Shown piece by piece: positions 14,952 to 23,203 of a stretch of DNA of 24,260 nt (positions are counted from its first letter, which is position 1; the number at the start of each line of letters is the position of its first letter). Below the pieces are notes generated by a model. That model was not told where the DNA came from. It searched no databases and worked only from the letters and a program-made list of their open reading frames with translations. A program made the translations under genes and the position numbers. Origin of the DNA: an uncultured Flavobacteriaceae bacterium (GTDB taxonomy: Bacteria > Bacteroidota > Bacteroidia > Flavobacteriales > Flavobacteriaceae); the NCBI GenBank assembly GCA_947311815.1, contig CAMZMA010000246.1, positions 1 to 24,260 of the forward strand, read 5' to 3'.

Positions 14952-14992
14952 CGTTTCAATTTGCCACAAGATGGCTTTTTATATGTAAGAAA

Positions 14993-16423
14993 ATGAGACG
15001 TAGTGTAAAAGAGTTATTACAATCAAAAAACTATCAACAAGAAGTAGCCGTTAAAGGATGGGTAAGAACCTTTAGAAGCAATCGATTTATTGCTTTAAAT
15101 GATGGTTCTACCATTAACAGCATACAATGTGTAGTCGATTTCGAAAACACAGACGAAACCCTATTAAAACGTATAAACACAGGTGCTGCTGTTAGCGTAA
15201 AAGGTGTTTTAGCAGAAAGTTTAGGTAGAGGACAATCGGTAGAAATCAAAGTAACCGATTTAGAAATTTTGGGCGATTCTAATCCTGATGAATACCCTAT
15301 TCAACCCAAAAAACATAGTTTTGAATTTTTAAGAGAAAATGCTCATTTACGTATTAGAACCAACACGTTTGGTGCGGTAATGCGAGTGCGTTCTACCTTA
15401 TCTTTTGCAGTACATAAATATTTTCAAGAAAACGGATTTAACTACGTTAACACACCTATAATTACAGGTTCTGATGCAGAAGGAGCAGGAGAAATGTTTC
15501 ATGTTACAAATTTTGAAGCCAACAAAGCTCCACAAACAGAAAACGGAGAAGTAGATTATACGCAAGATTTCTTCGGAAAAGAAACCAACCTTACCGTTTC
15601 AGGTCAATTAGAAGCCGAAACTTATGCGATGGCTTTAGGAAAAGTTTATACATTTGGCCCTACTTTTAGAGCAGAAAACTCAAATACAACACGCCATTTA
15701 GCAGAGTTTTGGATGATAGAACCCGAAGTTGCTTTTAATGATTTAGATGCAAATATGGATTTATCTGAAGATTTTATAAAATCTGTTATTTCATACGTGT
15801 TAGAACATTGTAAAGACGATCTAGCTTTTTTAGACCAACGTTTAACACAAGAAGAAAAAAGCAAGCCACAAGCACAACGTAGCGATATGAGTTTGCTAGA
15901 AAAACTACAATTTGTAGTAGAAAACAACTTTAAACGTGTAAGTTACACAGAAGCTATTGATATTTTACGCAACTGCAAACCCAATAAAAAGAAAAAATTT
16001 CAATACATTATTAACGAATGGGGCGCAGATTTACAATCTGAACACGAACGTTTTTTAGTAGAAAAACACTTTAAATGTCCTGTTATTTTATTTGATTATC
16101 CTGCAACTATCAAAGCTTTTTATATGCGTTTGAATGAAGACGGAAAAACAGTACGTGCCATGGATGTGCTTTTTCCTGGTATTGGAGAAATTGTGGGAGG
16201 CTCTCAACGTGAAGAACGTTTAGATGTTTTGCAAGAAAAAATGATCGCTTTAGGAATTGATGAAAAAGAATTATGGTGGTACTTAGATACCCGTAAATTT
16301 GGAACAGCAGTACATTCTGGCTTTGGTTTAGGCTTTGAGCGATTGGTGCAATTCACCACAGGAATGGGGAATATAAGAGATGTTATTCCGTTTCCTAGAA
16401 CACCACAAAATGCCGAATTTTAA
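14993..16423 (+). CDS. asnS: Asparagine-tRNA ligase
   Basis: A 476-residue class IIb aminoacyl-tRNA synthetase that charges tRNA-Asn. An N-terminal OB-fold anticodon domain (VKGWVRTFRSNRFIALNDG, then VVDFEN) is followed by the catalytic core. Motif 2 is FRAENSNTTRHLAEFWMIE, with the Asn-specific 'AENSNT' in place of the Asp-enzyme sequence. Motif 3 is GFGLGFERLVQFTTGM near the end. So the genome makes Asn-tRNA directly. It is preceded by its own promoter and followed after 29 bases by rpoN, with no terminator between, so readthrough into rpoN is likely. Confidence 0.97.
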   Translation: MRRSVKELLQSKNYQQEVAVKGWVRTFRSNRFIALNDGSTINSIQCVVDFENTDETLLKRINTGAAVSVKGVLAESLGRGQSVEIKVTDLEILGDSNPDEYPIQPKKHSFEFLRENAHLRIRTNTFGAVMRVRSTLSFAVHKYFQENGFNYVNTPIITGSDAEGAGEMFHVTNFEANKAPQTENGEVDYTQDFFGKETNLTVSGQLEAETYAMALGKVYTFGPTFRAENSNTTRHLAEFWMIEPEVAFNDLDANMDLSEDFIKSVISYVLEHCKDDLAFLDQRLTQEEKSKPQAQRSDMSLLEKLQFVVENNFKRVSYTEAIDILRNCKPNKKKKFQYIINEWGADLQSEHERFLVEKHFKCPVILFDYPATIKAFYMRLNEDGKTVRAMDVLFPGIGEIVGGSQREERLDVLQEKMIALGIDEKELWWYLDTRKFGTAVHSGFGLGFERLVQFTTGMGNIRDVIPFPRTPQNAEF

Positions 16424-16452
16424 ATTAAATACTTTTTGTATCTTTCAATTCT

Positions 16453-17910
16453 ATGTTAAAACAAAGTTTACAGTATAAATTACTTCAAAAATTATCTCCA
16501 CAACAAATACAGTTGATGAAGTTAATTCAACTGCCAACACAAGCTTTTGAAGCAAGATTGAAACAAGAAATTGAAGAAAATCCTGCTTTAGATACAGGTA
16601 AAGAAGAAGAAGAAAAATTTGAAGATACTTTAGCCGACGAATATGAAGACGAAGGCACAGAAAAAATAGATGCAGAAGATATAAATATTGATGAGTATTT
16701 AAGCGATGATGAATATCCAAGCTACAAAACCCAAGCCAACAATTATGCGGCTGATGATGAGGATAAACAAATACCTTATGCAGCGGGTACTACATTTCAT
16801 CAATCATTAAAAAATCAATTAAATACGTTTAGAGTTGATGATGAAGAACGTGCCATTGCAGAGTTTTTAGTAGGAAGTATTGATGATAGCGGTTATATAA
16901 GAAGAGCTATTATTGATTTGGTTGATGATTTGGCTTTTACTCAAAATGTATTTACAACCGAAGAAAAAGTCTTAAAAGTACTTACAAATGTGGTTCAAAA
17001 ATTAGATCCAACAGGAGTTGGTGCTAGAGATTTAAAAGAGTGTTTAATTCTTCAATTAAAAGCAAAAAAAACAACTAAAGTAAGAGCATTAGCCATTAAA
17101 ATTTTAGAAACTGCTTTTGATCATTTTGCAAAAAAACATTACAAAAAACTCTTAGAAAAATTCAATGTTTCTGAAGACGAACTTAAAGAGGTTAACGTAG
17201 AAATCTCTAAGTTAAATCCGAAACCAGGTGGTTCTTACGCAGGAAATAATAAAATTGCCGAACAAATTGTTCCTGATTTTACCATTAGAATTATTGATGG
17301 TGAATTAGATCTTACGCTTAACTCTAGAAATGCACCAGAATTACATATTTCTAGAGAGTACAATAATATGCTAAAAGGGTATCAAGAATCGAAAGAGAAA
17401 AGTAAGTCTCAAAAAGATGCCGTTACTTTTATCAAACAAAAATTAGACGCTGCCAAATGGTTTATAGATGCGATAAAACAACGTCAGCAAACCTTAATGG
17501 TTACCATGAATGCAATTATGCAATATCAACATGATTATTTTTTAACAGGCGATGAGCGTAAGTTAAAACCTATGATTTTAAAAGATATTGCCGACCAAAT
17601 TAACATGGATATTTCTACCGTTTCTAGAGTTGCCAACAGTAAATACGTATCGACACCTTACGGCACAAAATTGATTAAAGTATTCTTCTCAGAATCTATG
17701 AAAAATAGCGATGGCGATGATGTTTCTACAAGAGAAATAAAGAAAATTTTAGAAACTGTTATTGAAGATGAAGATAAGAAAAAGCCTTTAACAGACGAAA
17801 AATTATCGAAATTACTGAAAGAAAAAGGCTATCCTATTGCTCGAAGAACAGTGGCAAAATACAGAGAACAATTAGATATACCTGTAGCAAGATTACGTAA
17901 AGAAATGTAG
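16453..17910 (+). CDS. rpoN: RNA polymerase sigma-54 factor
   Basis: A 485-residue sigma-54. Region I (1-50) is glutamine- and leucine-rich (LSPQQIQLMKLIQLP, then EIEENPALD) and contacts the AAA+ activators. Region II (about 52-110) is strongly acidic. The core-binding part contains DDSGYIRR and LDPTGVGARDL. The helix-turn-helix (LKDIADQINMDISTVSRV) and the RpoN box ARRTVAKYRE (about 463-472) read -12/-24 promoters. Activators must lie elsewhere; none is in this window, and I saw no clear GG-N10-GC site before these genes. The stop is immediately followed by the GTG of the next gene. Confidence 0.97.
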   Translation: MLKQSLQYKLLQKLSPQQIQLMKLIQLPTQAFEARLKQEIEENPALDTGKEEEEKFEDTLADEYEDEGTEKIDAEDINIDEYLSDDEYPSYKTQANNYAADDEDKQIPYAAGTTFHQSLKNQLNTFRVDDEERAIAEFLVGSIDDSGYIRRAIIDLVDDLAFTQNVFTTEEKVLKVLTNVVQKLDPTGVGARDLKECLILQLKAKKTTKVRALAIKILETAFDHFAKKHYKKLLEKFNVSEDELKEVNVEISKLNPKPGGSYAGNNKIAEQIVPDFTIRIIDGELDLTLNSRNAPELHISREYNNMLKGYQESKEKSKSQKDAVTFIKQKLDAAKWFIDAIKQRQQTLMVTMNAIMQYQHDYFLTGDERKLKPMILKDIADQINMDISTVSRVANSKYVSTPYGTKLIKVFFSESMKNSDGDDVSTREIKKILETVIEDEDKKKPLTDEKLSKLLKEKGYPIARRTVAKYREQLDIPVARLRKEM

Positions 17911-18510
17911 GTGAAATTTCACAAATTTATATCGGTAATTCTACACCCAATTGTAATTCCTATTATTGGAGTGCTTACCTATTTTTTAGTTATTCCTCAT
18001 AGAATTCCTAAAGAACAACAGCTTGTTATTTTAGGGCTTGTTTTTGCAGCAACCTATGTGATTCCGTTATTTATTCTTATTCTATTAAAGTATTTAGGAA
18101 GTATCGCTTCTTTTAGAGCAGAAACAATTCAAGAAAGAAAAGCACCAATTATTTTTATGATTGTATTGTTTTATCTTTTGGGAAACATTTTTTCTAAATA
18201 CAATAGTGTTTTTGATTTAGGAAGGCTTTTTTACGCAACTGCCTTCGGACTTAGCGTTGTTTACGTATTCTTTTTCTTTAAATTAAAAACCAGTTTGCAC
18301 CTGCTTTCTTTAGGAAATGCGCTTGGATTCTTTTTAACCTTAAGTATTTATTACACCATATCATTAATGCCAATTATTGTGTTTATTGTGCTAATTTCGG
18401 GTGTTTTAGCAAGTGCTCGATTGTATTTAAAAGCACATACAACTACAGAAGTTTATCTGGGTTTTTTCTTAGGAATAGCATGCCAGTTTTTGGTGTTTTA
18501 TTTCCTATAA
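17911..18510 (+). CDS. PAP2-like membrane protein with degenerate motifs
   Basis: A 199-residue protein with about six membrane helices. The C-terminal part resembles type 2 phosphatidic acid phosphatases: KTSLHLLSLG stands where the S-G-H motif sits, and ARLYLKAHTTTEVYLG where SR-x5-H-x3-D sits, with Ala for Ser and Glu for Asp. RAETIQERKAP may be what is left of K-x6-RP. Similar proteins are widespread in Bacteroidetes and usually called hypothetical or PAP2-related; activity is uncertain. The GTG start directly abuts the rpoN stop (TAG GTG), so it is translated from the rpoN mRNA. Its TAA overlaps the start of a dispersed intergenic repeat. Confidence 0.6.
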   Translation: MKFHKFISVILHPIVIPIIGVLTYFLVIPHRIPKEQQLVILGLVFAATYVIPLFILILLKYLGSIASFRAETIQERKAPIIFMIVLFYLLGNIFSKYNSVFDLGRLFYATAFGLSVVYVFFFFKLKTSLHLLSLGNALGFFLTLSIYYTISLMPIIVFIVLISGVLASARLYLKAHTTTEVYLGFFLGIACQFLVFYFL

Positions 18511-18529
18511 CCTGAATCCGACCTAAGAA
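18509..18529 (+). repeat. Second copy of the intergenic repeat end
   Basis: AACCTGAATCCGACCTAAGA+A matches the left end of the element at 4838-4858 at 18 of 21 positions, in the same orientation, and both run on into A-rich sequence. The right end is not recognisable before the PorT-like gene, so this copy seems decayed or truncated. A small hairpin (ATAAC CTC GTTAT) follows near 18550. Confidence 0.5.
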
Positions 18530-18587
18530 AAATCAAAAAAACTAACACAATAACCTCGTTATCAGAATGGGTAAGAATTTGAGTTTG

Positions 18588-19259
18588 TTATAAAATATAA
18601 AACATCATTGAAAACTTTAATATTTTGGTAGCAATTACAGGTGTTCCAGAAGTGGCGTTTGCTAACATTGGTGTTAATCCGTAAAACATTTGAACATTCC
18701 CTAAACCTCTACCTACAGATAGTGTTAAGCCGTATTGCCATTTGTTAAATCTAGAAACATTTCTATAATTATCGGTTGTTGTGCCGTTATAAAATCGAAA
18801 AGTATTAGAAAAGTTATAATTTATTTTCACACCAGCATAAATTCTCCAAAATTTATATTCGGTTGCGGTAGATGTTCGCCATCGTAACTCTAAAGGAAAC
18901 TCTATATTATGTACTAGCATTCTGTTTGAAGGTAACGTACCATCAATAGTAAAAATGGCATCACCACCAACATTAGAAATGGTATAACCGTGGTTAAAAG
19001 AATCATAGCCATAACCTGTACCTAAAGCAATGGCAACAGAACCTGTTTTATTTAAGATAAAATCTTTCATAAAACCGATAGAAAATCCGTAAGAAAAACC
19101 ACTACCTTTTATATTCGCAGGTTTATCATAAAATTGATTAAAAGTAATAGCGGCATAAATTTGGTCTTCGGCATAACGATCTCCTAATTGCAACGAGTCT
19201 TTTTGCGAATACATTGATGCACTTATCAATAAAAATAGAAAATAGATGCTATATTTCAT
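18588..19259 (-). CDS. PorT-like outer-membrane beta-barrel protein
   Basis: A 223-residue protein with an N-terminal signal peptide (MKYSIYFLFLLISASMYSQ, cleavage probably after SQ or nearby). It then alternates amphipathic strands rich in aromatic residues, such as IYAAITFNQFYD, SYGFSIGFMKDF, WRIYAGVKINYNF and WQYGLTLSVGRGL, and ends in an aromatic/hydrophobic strand (KFSMMFYIL). This is the pattern of eight-stranded Bacteroidetes outer-membrane barrels (PorT family). PorT itself is needed for type IX secretion in Porphyromonas, but the whole family is broad and I would not call this the T9SS protein. It sits behind the terminator of the exbD operon with its own promoter-like box. Confidence 0.62.
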   Translation of the reverse strand: MKYSIYFLFLLISASMYSQKDSLQLGDRYAEDQIYAAITFNQFYDKPANIKGSGFSYGFSIGFMKDFILNKTGSVAIALGTGYGYDSFNHGYTISNVGGDAIFTIDGTLPSNRMLVHNIEFPLELRWRTSTATEYKFWRIYAGVKINYNFSNTFRFYNGTTTDNYRNVSRFNKWQYGLTLSVGRGLGNVQMFYGLTPMLANATSGTPVIATKILKFSMMFYIL

Positions 19260-19276
19260 GTAGATTATAAAAAAGT

Positions 19277-19284
19277 TAAAGATA
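19277..19284 (-). promoter_or_regulatory. Candidate -7 element for the PorT-like gene
   Basis: The minus strand reads TATCTTTA followed by AC, one base off TAnnTTTG. The same decamer, TATCTTTAAC, occurs upstream of the exbB-like gene. It lies 18 bases before the ATG. Confidence 0.35.
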
Positions 19285-19448
19285 CATTGTTTTCAGATTA
19301 AAATAAAACACCTTGATTTTTAATAAAAACCCATTTTTCACAACGCTGTTTATTGTTTAGTTACAGTCAAGTCTTTTATCTTGAATCTAACAGTGAAACG
19401 GTCTTTCTTCTTTAATCAGATATGAATGATAAAGATACAAAAATCCAT

Positions 19449-19487
19449 AAAAAAAGGGTAATTCTTTAAAAGAATTACCCTTTTTTT
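19449..19487 (-). terminator. Terminator of the ExbB/ExbD operon
   Basis: GGGTAATTCT (19456-19465) pairs perfectly with AGAATTACCC (19471-19480), flanked by A and T tracts, just beyond the stop of the last exbD. It is symmetrical and may act in both directions. Confidence 0.9.
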
Positions 19488-19502
19488 AATAATTAGTTTC
19501 TA

Positions 19503-19964
19503 TTAATTAGCTCCTTTATTAACTGAGTAACTCAATTTTAAAGCATTAACGTCTCTAAGTTTCATACGAATATCCATAATAGTACCCACATTTGCTTCTT
19601 TATCTGCTTTTAGCGAAGTAGTCATAAAAGGCACTTCTGCTTCTGACACTTTTGTTCTAGCATTAATAATAAAAGCAGGCACATCATCAGAAGTTGCTAT
19701 TTTATCATTCAATTGAATTCTATTATAACTTCCTCCGTATTTCTTATCTTTTGCTTTTCCTACATAGATAGTAGTTACTAAACTTTTATGCTCCAGTTTT
19801 TTAATTTCTGTTGCGGTTGGCAGTCTAGGTGCATCTATCTGTAAAGTAGTTTCTCTCATCGTAGTAGTTACCATAAAGAAAAACAATAGCATAAATACAA
19901 TGTCTGGTAATGAAGCGGTGTTCATTGCAGGCATTTCTTTTTTCTGTTTTTTAAATTTAGACAT
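19503..19964 (-). CDS. ExbD/TolR-family protein (short form)
   Basis: A 153-residue protein with a short basic cytoplasmic start (MSKFKKQKKEMPAMNTAS), one membrane helix (about 19-37, LPDIVFMLLFFFMVTTTM) carrying the aspartate needed for proton flow in ExbD/TolR, and a periplasmic domain. With an ExbB/TolQ channel it turns the proton gradient into movement of an envelope partner (TonB- or Tol-type). It is last of four genes in one operon, 23 bases after the longer ExbD, and is followed by a terminator. Confidence 0.88.
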   Translation of the reverse strand: MSKFKKQKKEMPAMNTASLPDIVFMLLFFFMVTTTMRETTLQIDAPRLPTATEIKKLEHKSLVTTIYVGKAKDKKYGGSYNRIQLNDKIATSDDVPAFIINARTKVSEAEVPFMTTSLKADKEANVGTIMDIRMKLRDVNALKLSYSVNKGAN

Positions 19965-19987
19965 TGTTGTTAAATTTTAAAAATTAA

Positions 19988-20608
19988 TTAAGAGGTAGGT
20001 TCAGCATCAGAAATAATTTGAGGATATGCTTTTTTGATATCTTCTACTTTTTTCTTTAATGCTTCATCACTCTTATTGTCTTTATAGTTCTTTTCTAATT
20101 CTGTAAATGTAATGCCGTAGCGTTCTTTACATAACCTATTTCTAAGTTCTCTATAGGCTTTTAATAGCTCATTTTGAACCTGAATGTACACTCCGTATTC
20201 TGTACCTCTATCACTTTGTACAGAAATAATTGCTTTGTTTGGGTGATCTGAAGAACTTTCGCTCTTTTCACCTTTACAATATGTACATGGGCCTGTTGCT
20301 ACACCTCCATCTACCTTACCTTCGCCACCACCGTTGTCAATAAATTTAACAGCAGCATCTTTCAAGTCTTTAACTTCCATTCTTTCGCCTTCAACTAAAA
20401 GCTCATTATTTCTATTAATGTTTACTTCAAAGATATTTTTCTTTTTAATAATTGGCGGAACGTAGTCTTTTGGTGGTTTTTCTGATAATTTTTTAGAAAT
20501 ACCTGAGTCTACATTCATGGTAGTGGTTACTAAGAAAAAGATTAATAACAAGAAGGCAATATCTGCCATTGAACCTGCATTAATTTCTGGGTTTCCTCTT
20601 CTTGCCAT
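19988..20608 (-). CDS. ExbD/TolR-family protein with a long CxxC-bearing periplasmic domain
   Basis: A 206-residue ExbD-type protein: short cytoplasmic start, one helix (about 14-34) with the channel aspartate in MADIAFLLLIFFLVTTTMN, then a periplasmic domain. Ordinary ExbD is about 140 residues. The extra length includes a Gly-rich loop and CTYCKGEKSESSS, a CxxC pair around residues 108-111, before the usual ISVQSDRGTEYG strand, plus a further cysteine in RNRLCKERYG. The C-terminal 35 residues are charged and helical. It lies three bases after the small membrane protein and 23 before the second ExbD. Two unequal ExbDs in one operon suggest a heteromeric complex. Confidence 0.87.
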   Translation of the reverse strand: MARRGNPEINAGSMADIAFLLLIFFLVTTTMNVDSGISKKLSEKPPKDYVPPIIKKKNIFEVNINRNNELLVEGERMEVKDLKDAAVKFIDNGGGEGKVDGGVATGPCTYCKGEKSESSSDHPNKAIISVQSDRGTEYGVYIQVQNELLKAYRELRNRLCKERYGITFTELEKNYKDNKSDEALKKKVEDIKKAYPQIISDAEPTS

Positions 20609-20611
20609 GAT

Positions 20612-21079
20612 TTAAGATTTTATAATTCCTTTTACTAAATCAAATACAAAAAGTCCTCCTCCAATAACTCCTAGAATCATACTGTACCAAATACCTGTAC
20701 TTACCCATTTACTGGTTGTACTTCCTGCTTCTCCTCCTTCTAATATGTTACCTGCTGCATCTAAAACATCTTGACTGTTATCAGATAACACAAAGTGAGA
20801 AATTACTAGAATTACACCTAAAGCGGCTAACCCCATTAAGGTTTTCTTTAATGCTGCTGGGTTTTTAACCAAAGCCCATATAGATAGTACTAAAGTTACA
20901 CCAACGGTAAGATAGAAAATCCAAAGAGAAAAGGATATTAAAGGATCTACAACACTTGCCTGTATATCTGCATTATTTTCTACGTTTTCGCTTCCTTCAA
21001 TAAAAATTCTCATTAAAAGACCAACGCCAACTACAGAAATAACTACAGCAAGTATTTTTGCTATTTTATTTAAGTTCAT
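20612..21079 (-). CDS. Unrecognised small membrane protein of the ExbB/ExbD operon
   Basis: A 155-residue protein with about four predicted helices: residues 6-25 (IAKILAVVISVVGVGLLMRIF), 47-67, 80-100 (GLAALGVILVISHFVL) and 128-150. I do not recognise a named family. Position between the ExbB-like channel (8-base gap) and the first ExbD (3-base gap) makes a part in the same envelope complex likely. The arrangement channel, small membrane protein, ExbD, ExbD recurs in Flavobacteria as far as I recall. It has no enzymatic motif and no signal peptide separate from the first helix. Confidence 0.7.
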   Translation of the reverse strand: MNLNKIAKILAVVISVVGVGLLMRIFIEGSENVENNADIQASVVDPLISFSLWIFYLTVGVTLVLSIWALVKNPAALKKTLMGLAALGVILVISHFVLSDNSQDVLDAAGNILEGGEAGSTTSKWVSTGIWYSMILGVIGGGLFVFDLVKGIIKS

Positions 21080-21087
21080 AATTTAAA

Positions 21088-21816
21088 TTATTTTGTGTGT
21101 TTAACCAAAAGGTCCATTAAAGATATAGAAGCGTCTTCCATATTATTTACAATACTATCTACTTTAGAGATAATGTAATTATAAAAAATTTGTAATATAA
21201 TAGCTACTACTAAACCAAATACGGTTGTTAAAAGTGCTACTTTAATACCTACTGCTACTACCGCAGGAGAAATATCGTTTGCTACAGCAATATCATCAAA
21301 GGCTCCAATCATACCAATTACAGTACCCATAAACCCAAGCATTGGCGCTAAAGCGATAAATAAAGATACCCAAGAAACATTTTTCTCTAATAACCCCATT
21401 TGTACACCTCCGTACCCAACAACTGCTTTTTCGGCAGCTTCTAAGCCTTCGCCGTCTCCAACTCTTTTTAAACCTTGGTAAAAAATAGAGGCAACAGGTC
21501 CTTTTGTATTTCTACATAATTCTTTGGCTGCTTCTACACCTCCAGATTCTAAAGCGTCTTGTACACCAGAAACTAATTTTTTGGTATTGGTAGTTGCCAT
21601 GTTTAAATAAATAATTCTTTCTATAGCAATTGCTAAACCTAATATTAAGGTTATTAATACAATTCCCATAAATCCAGGACCACCTTCTATAAAGCTTTTC
21701 TTTAAAATTTGGTGAAATGTTTTTTCTGCTACTTCAGCCTCGGCTGCAAAAGTTGATTGAATTGCTCCAAAAAACATAAATCCAGTTACTGTTAGGATAT
21801 TTACTACTTTTTTCAT
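21088..21816 (-). CDS. MotA/TolQ/ExbB proton-channel family protein
   Basis: A 242-residue inner-membrane protein. It begins with a cleavable-looking signal sequence (ILTVTGFMFFGAIQSTFAA), seen in the long ExbB types. Three helices follow: about 47-67 (GIVLITLILGLAIAIERI), about 150-170 (SLFIALAPMLGFMGTVIGMI, the conserved LGLLGTV-type segment), and about 190-215. ExbB/TolQ pentamers surround ExbD/TolR helices to conduct protons. It is the first gene of the four-gene operon, with a promoter-like box upstream. No tonB or tolA lies in the window, so whether it powers TonB-dependent uptake, Tol-like envelope upkeep or gliding cannot be told. Confidence 0.9.
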   Translation of the reverse strand: MKKVVNILTVTGFMFFGAIQSTFAAEAEVAEKTFHQILKKSFIEGGPGFMGIVLITLILGLAIAIERIIYLNMATTNTKKLVSGVQDALESGGVEAAKELCRNTKGPVASIFYQGLKRVGDGEGLEAAEKAVVGYGGVQMGLLEKNVSWVSLFIALAPMLGFMGTVIGMIGAFDDIAVANDISPAVVAVGIKVALLTTVFGLVVAIILQIFYNYIISKVDSIVNNMEDASISLMDLLVKHTK

Positions 21817-21851
21817 CTTTGTTATAAATTAATTTTTAATAGTTAACGGGT

Positions 21852-21883
21852 TAAAGATATATATTTTATTTTCAATGAAACAA
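21852..21883 (-). promoter_or_regulatory. Candidate promoter of the ExbB operon
   Basis: On the minus strand TTG (21883-21881) and TATCTTTA (21859-21852) are 21 bases apart, one base off the consensus -7. The gap between ansA and this operon (258 bases, T- and A-rich) shows no gene. Confidence 0.4.
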
Positions 21884-22074
21884 AAAATTATTAAGTTTTG
21901 TGTAAAATATTAATTTACAACCTAAGTAATTTTACTTGCTTTATTGAGAGTGCCAAGTAACAAAAAAATGTTGGGTTTTTAAAAAAAAATATCGTGTTTT
22001 TATGATTTTTTCTGTTTTTTTAAAAACTTTTATTAGAATAATACAACAAAAGCAGTGTTTTTACTCCATTATTC

Positions 22075-23118
22075 TCACCTTTCAGTTTTAGTCAACTCTC
22101 CACGTAAAGAGCTCTCAAAGAACCTTTTAAATTTATCTTCAGATAATTTTTCTCCTAATAGATACATTAATTTGGCAACGGCAGACTCTGTTGTTAAATC
22201 TTTTCCATCTACAATACCTATTTTTTTTAACTGCGTACTTGTTTCATAATGTCCTAAAATTACACTTCCACCTACACATTGTGTAATGTTTACAACTGCT
22301 ATCCCTTTATTTATAGCGTTTTTTATCAAATTGATAAACCATTTTTCGGTAGGGGCGTTTCCTGCGCCGTATGTTTCTAAAATAACTCCTTTTAACTTCG
22401 GAATTAGTAAAATACTTGCAATTACCTCTTTTGTTATCCCAGGAAATAGTTTTAATACCACAATATTGGTCGCTAATTTTTTACGAACAATCAAGTTTTT
22501 ACTTTTTTCTGTTGGTTGATGTAATAAATGATGATGATAAGTTAAATGCACGCCACTTTCTGCCAAAGACGGATAATTTAACGACGTAAATGCTTCAAAT
22601 TGTTCTGCATTTATTTTAGTTGTTCTGTTGGCTCTGTATAATTTATATTCAAAATACAAACAGACTTCTTTTATTATAGGTTCATCGTTTTTTCTGGCGG
22701 ATGCTATTTCTATAGATGTAATTAAATTTTCTTTCGCATCGGTACGTAAATCTCCAATAGGCAACTGAGATCCTGTAAAAATGACGGGTTTTTGCAAGTT
22801 TTCTAACATAAAACTAATGGCAGATGATGTATAAGACATGGTATCTGACCCTGTTAAAATGACAAATCCATCAAATTGTTGGTAGTTTTCTTCTAAAATT
22901 TCGGCAATCTGTATATAATATTGTGTATTCATGTTTGATGAATCTATCGGTTCATCAAAAGAAATGGTGGTTATTTTACAATGCAATTGTTTCAACTCAG
23001 GTATTTTTTTTAAGATCTGACTAAAATCAAACGCTTTTAAGGCATTGGTTTTATAATCTTTGACCATTCCGATGGTACCACCTGTGTAAATCAATAAAAT
23101 AGCGGGTTTTTTTGACAT
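22075..23118 (-). CDS. ansA: Type I (cytoplasmic) L-asparaginase
   Basis: A 347-residue protein with no signal peptide. The first catalytic segment YTGGTIG (11-17, catalytic Thr within) and the second LTGSDTMSYT (88-97) are the two asparaginase active-site signatures; GSQLPIGDLRTDAKEN is a further conserved stretch. It hydrolyses asparagine to aspartate and ammonia in the cytoplasm. Length and lack of export signal favour the type I (AnsA) class over periplasmic AnsB. It shares a promoter region with the divergent YugP-like gene and runs towards the ExbB operon, with a 258-base gap. Confidence 0.93.
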   Translation of the reverse strand: MSKKPAILLIYTGGTIGMVKDYKTNALKAFDFSQILKKIPELKQLHCKITTISFDEPIDSSNMNTQYYIQIAEILEENYQQFDGFVILTGSDTMSYTSSAISFMLENLQKPVIFTGSQLPIGDLRTDAKENLITSIEIASARKNDEPIIKEVCLYFEYKLYRANRTTKINAEQFEAFTSLNYPSLAESGVHLTYHHHLLHQPTEKSKNLIVRKKLATNIVVLKLFPGITKEVIASILLIPKLKGVILETYGAGNAPTEKWFINLIKNAINKGIAVVNITQCVGGSVILGHYETSTQLKKIGIVDGKDLTTESAVAKLMYLLGEKLSEDKFKRFFESSLRGELTKTER

Positions 23119-23131
23119 TTTGACGCTTTTG

Positions 23132-23184
23132 TTGTTTTTGGAATCATTTATGTTGTAAATTTATCAAGAATTATTGAATTACAA
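23132..23184. promoter_or_regulatory. Possible overlapping divergent promoters sharing one -7 palindrome
   Basis: TAAATTTA (23156-23163) reads the same on both strands. Rightward, TTG at 23132-23134 is 21 bases before it; leftward, TTG on the minus strand (23184-23182) is 18 bases before it. Each is one base off TAnnTTTG. Together they could drive ansA (left) and the YugP-like gene (right). Confidence 0.35.
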
Positions 23185-23203
23185 TTTAAAACAAAAAAAT
23201 ATT

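Noticed and set aside
16451..16720. Minus-strand leucine/tyrosine-rich frame opposite rpoN
   Set aside because: Composition is the antisense of the glutamine- and glutamate-rich start of sigma-54.
22021..22080. AGAATAAT/ATTATTCT inverted repeat as the ansA terminator
   Set aside because: The stem is all but GC-free with a loop of about 25 nt and overlaps the stop codon region; too weak to call.
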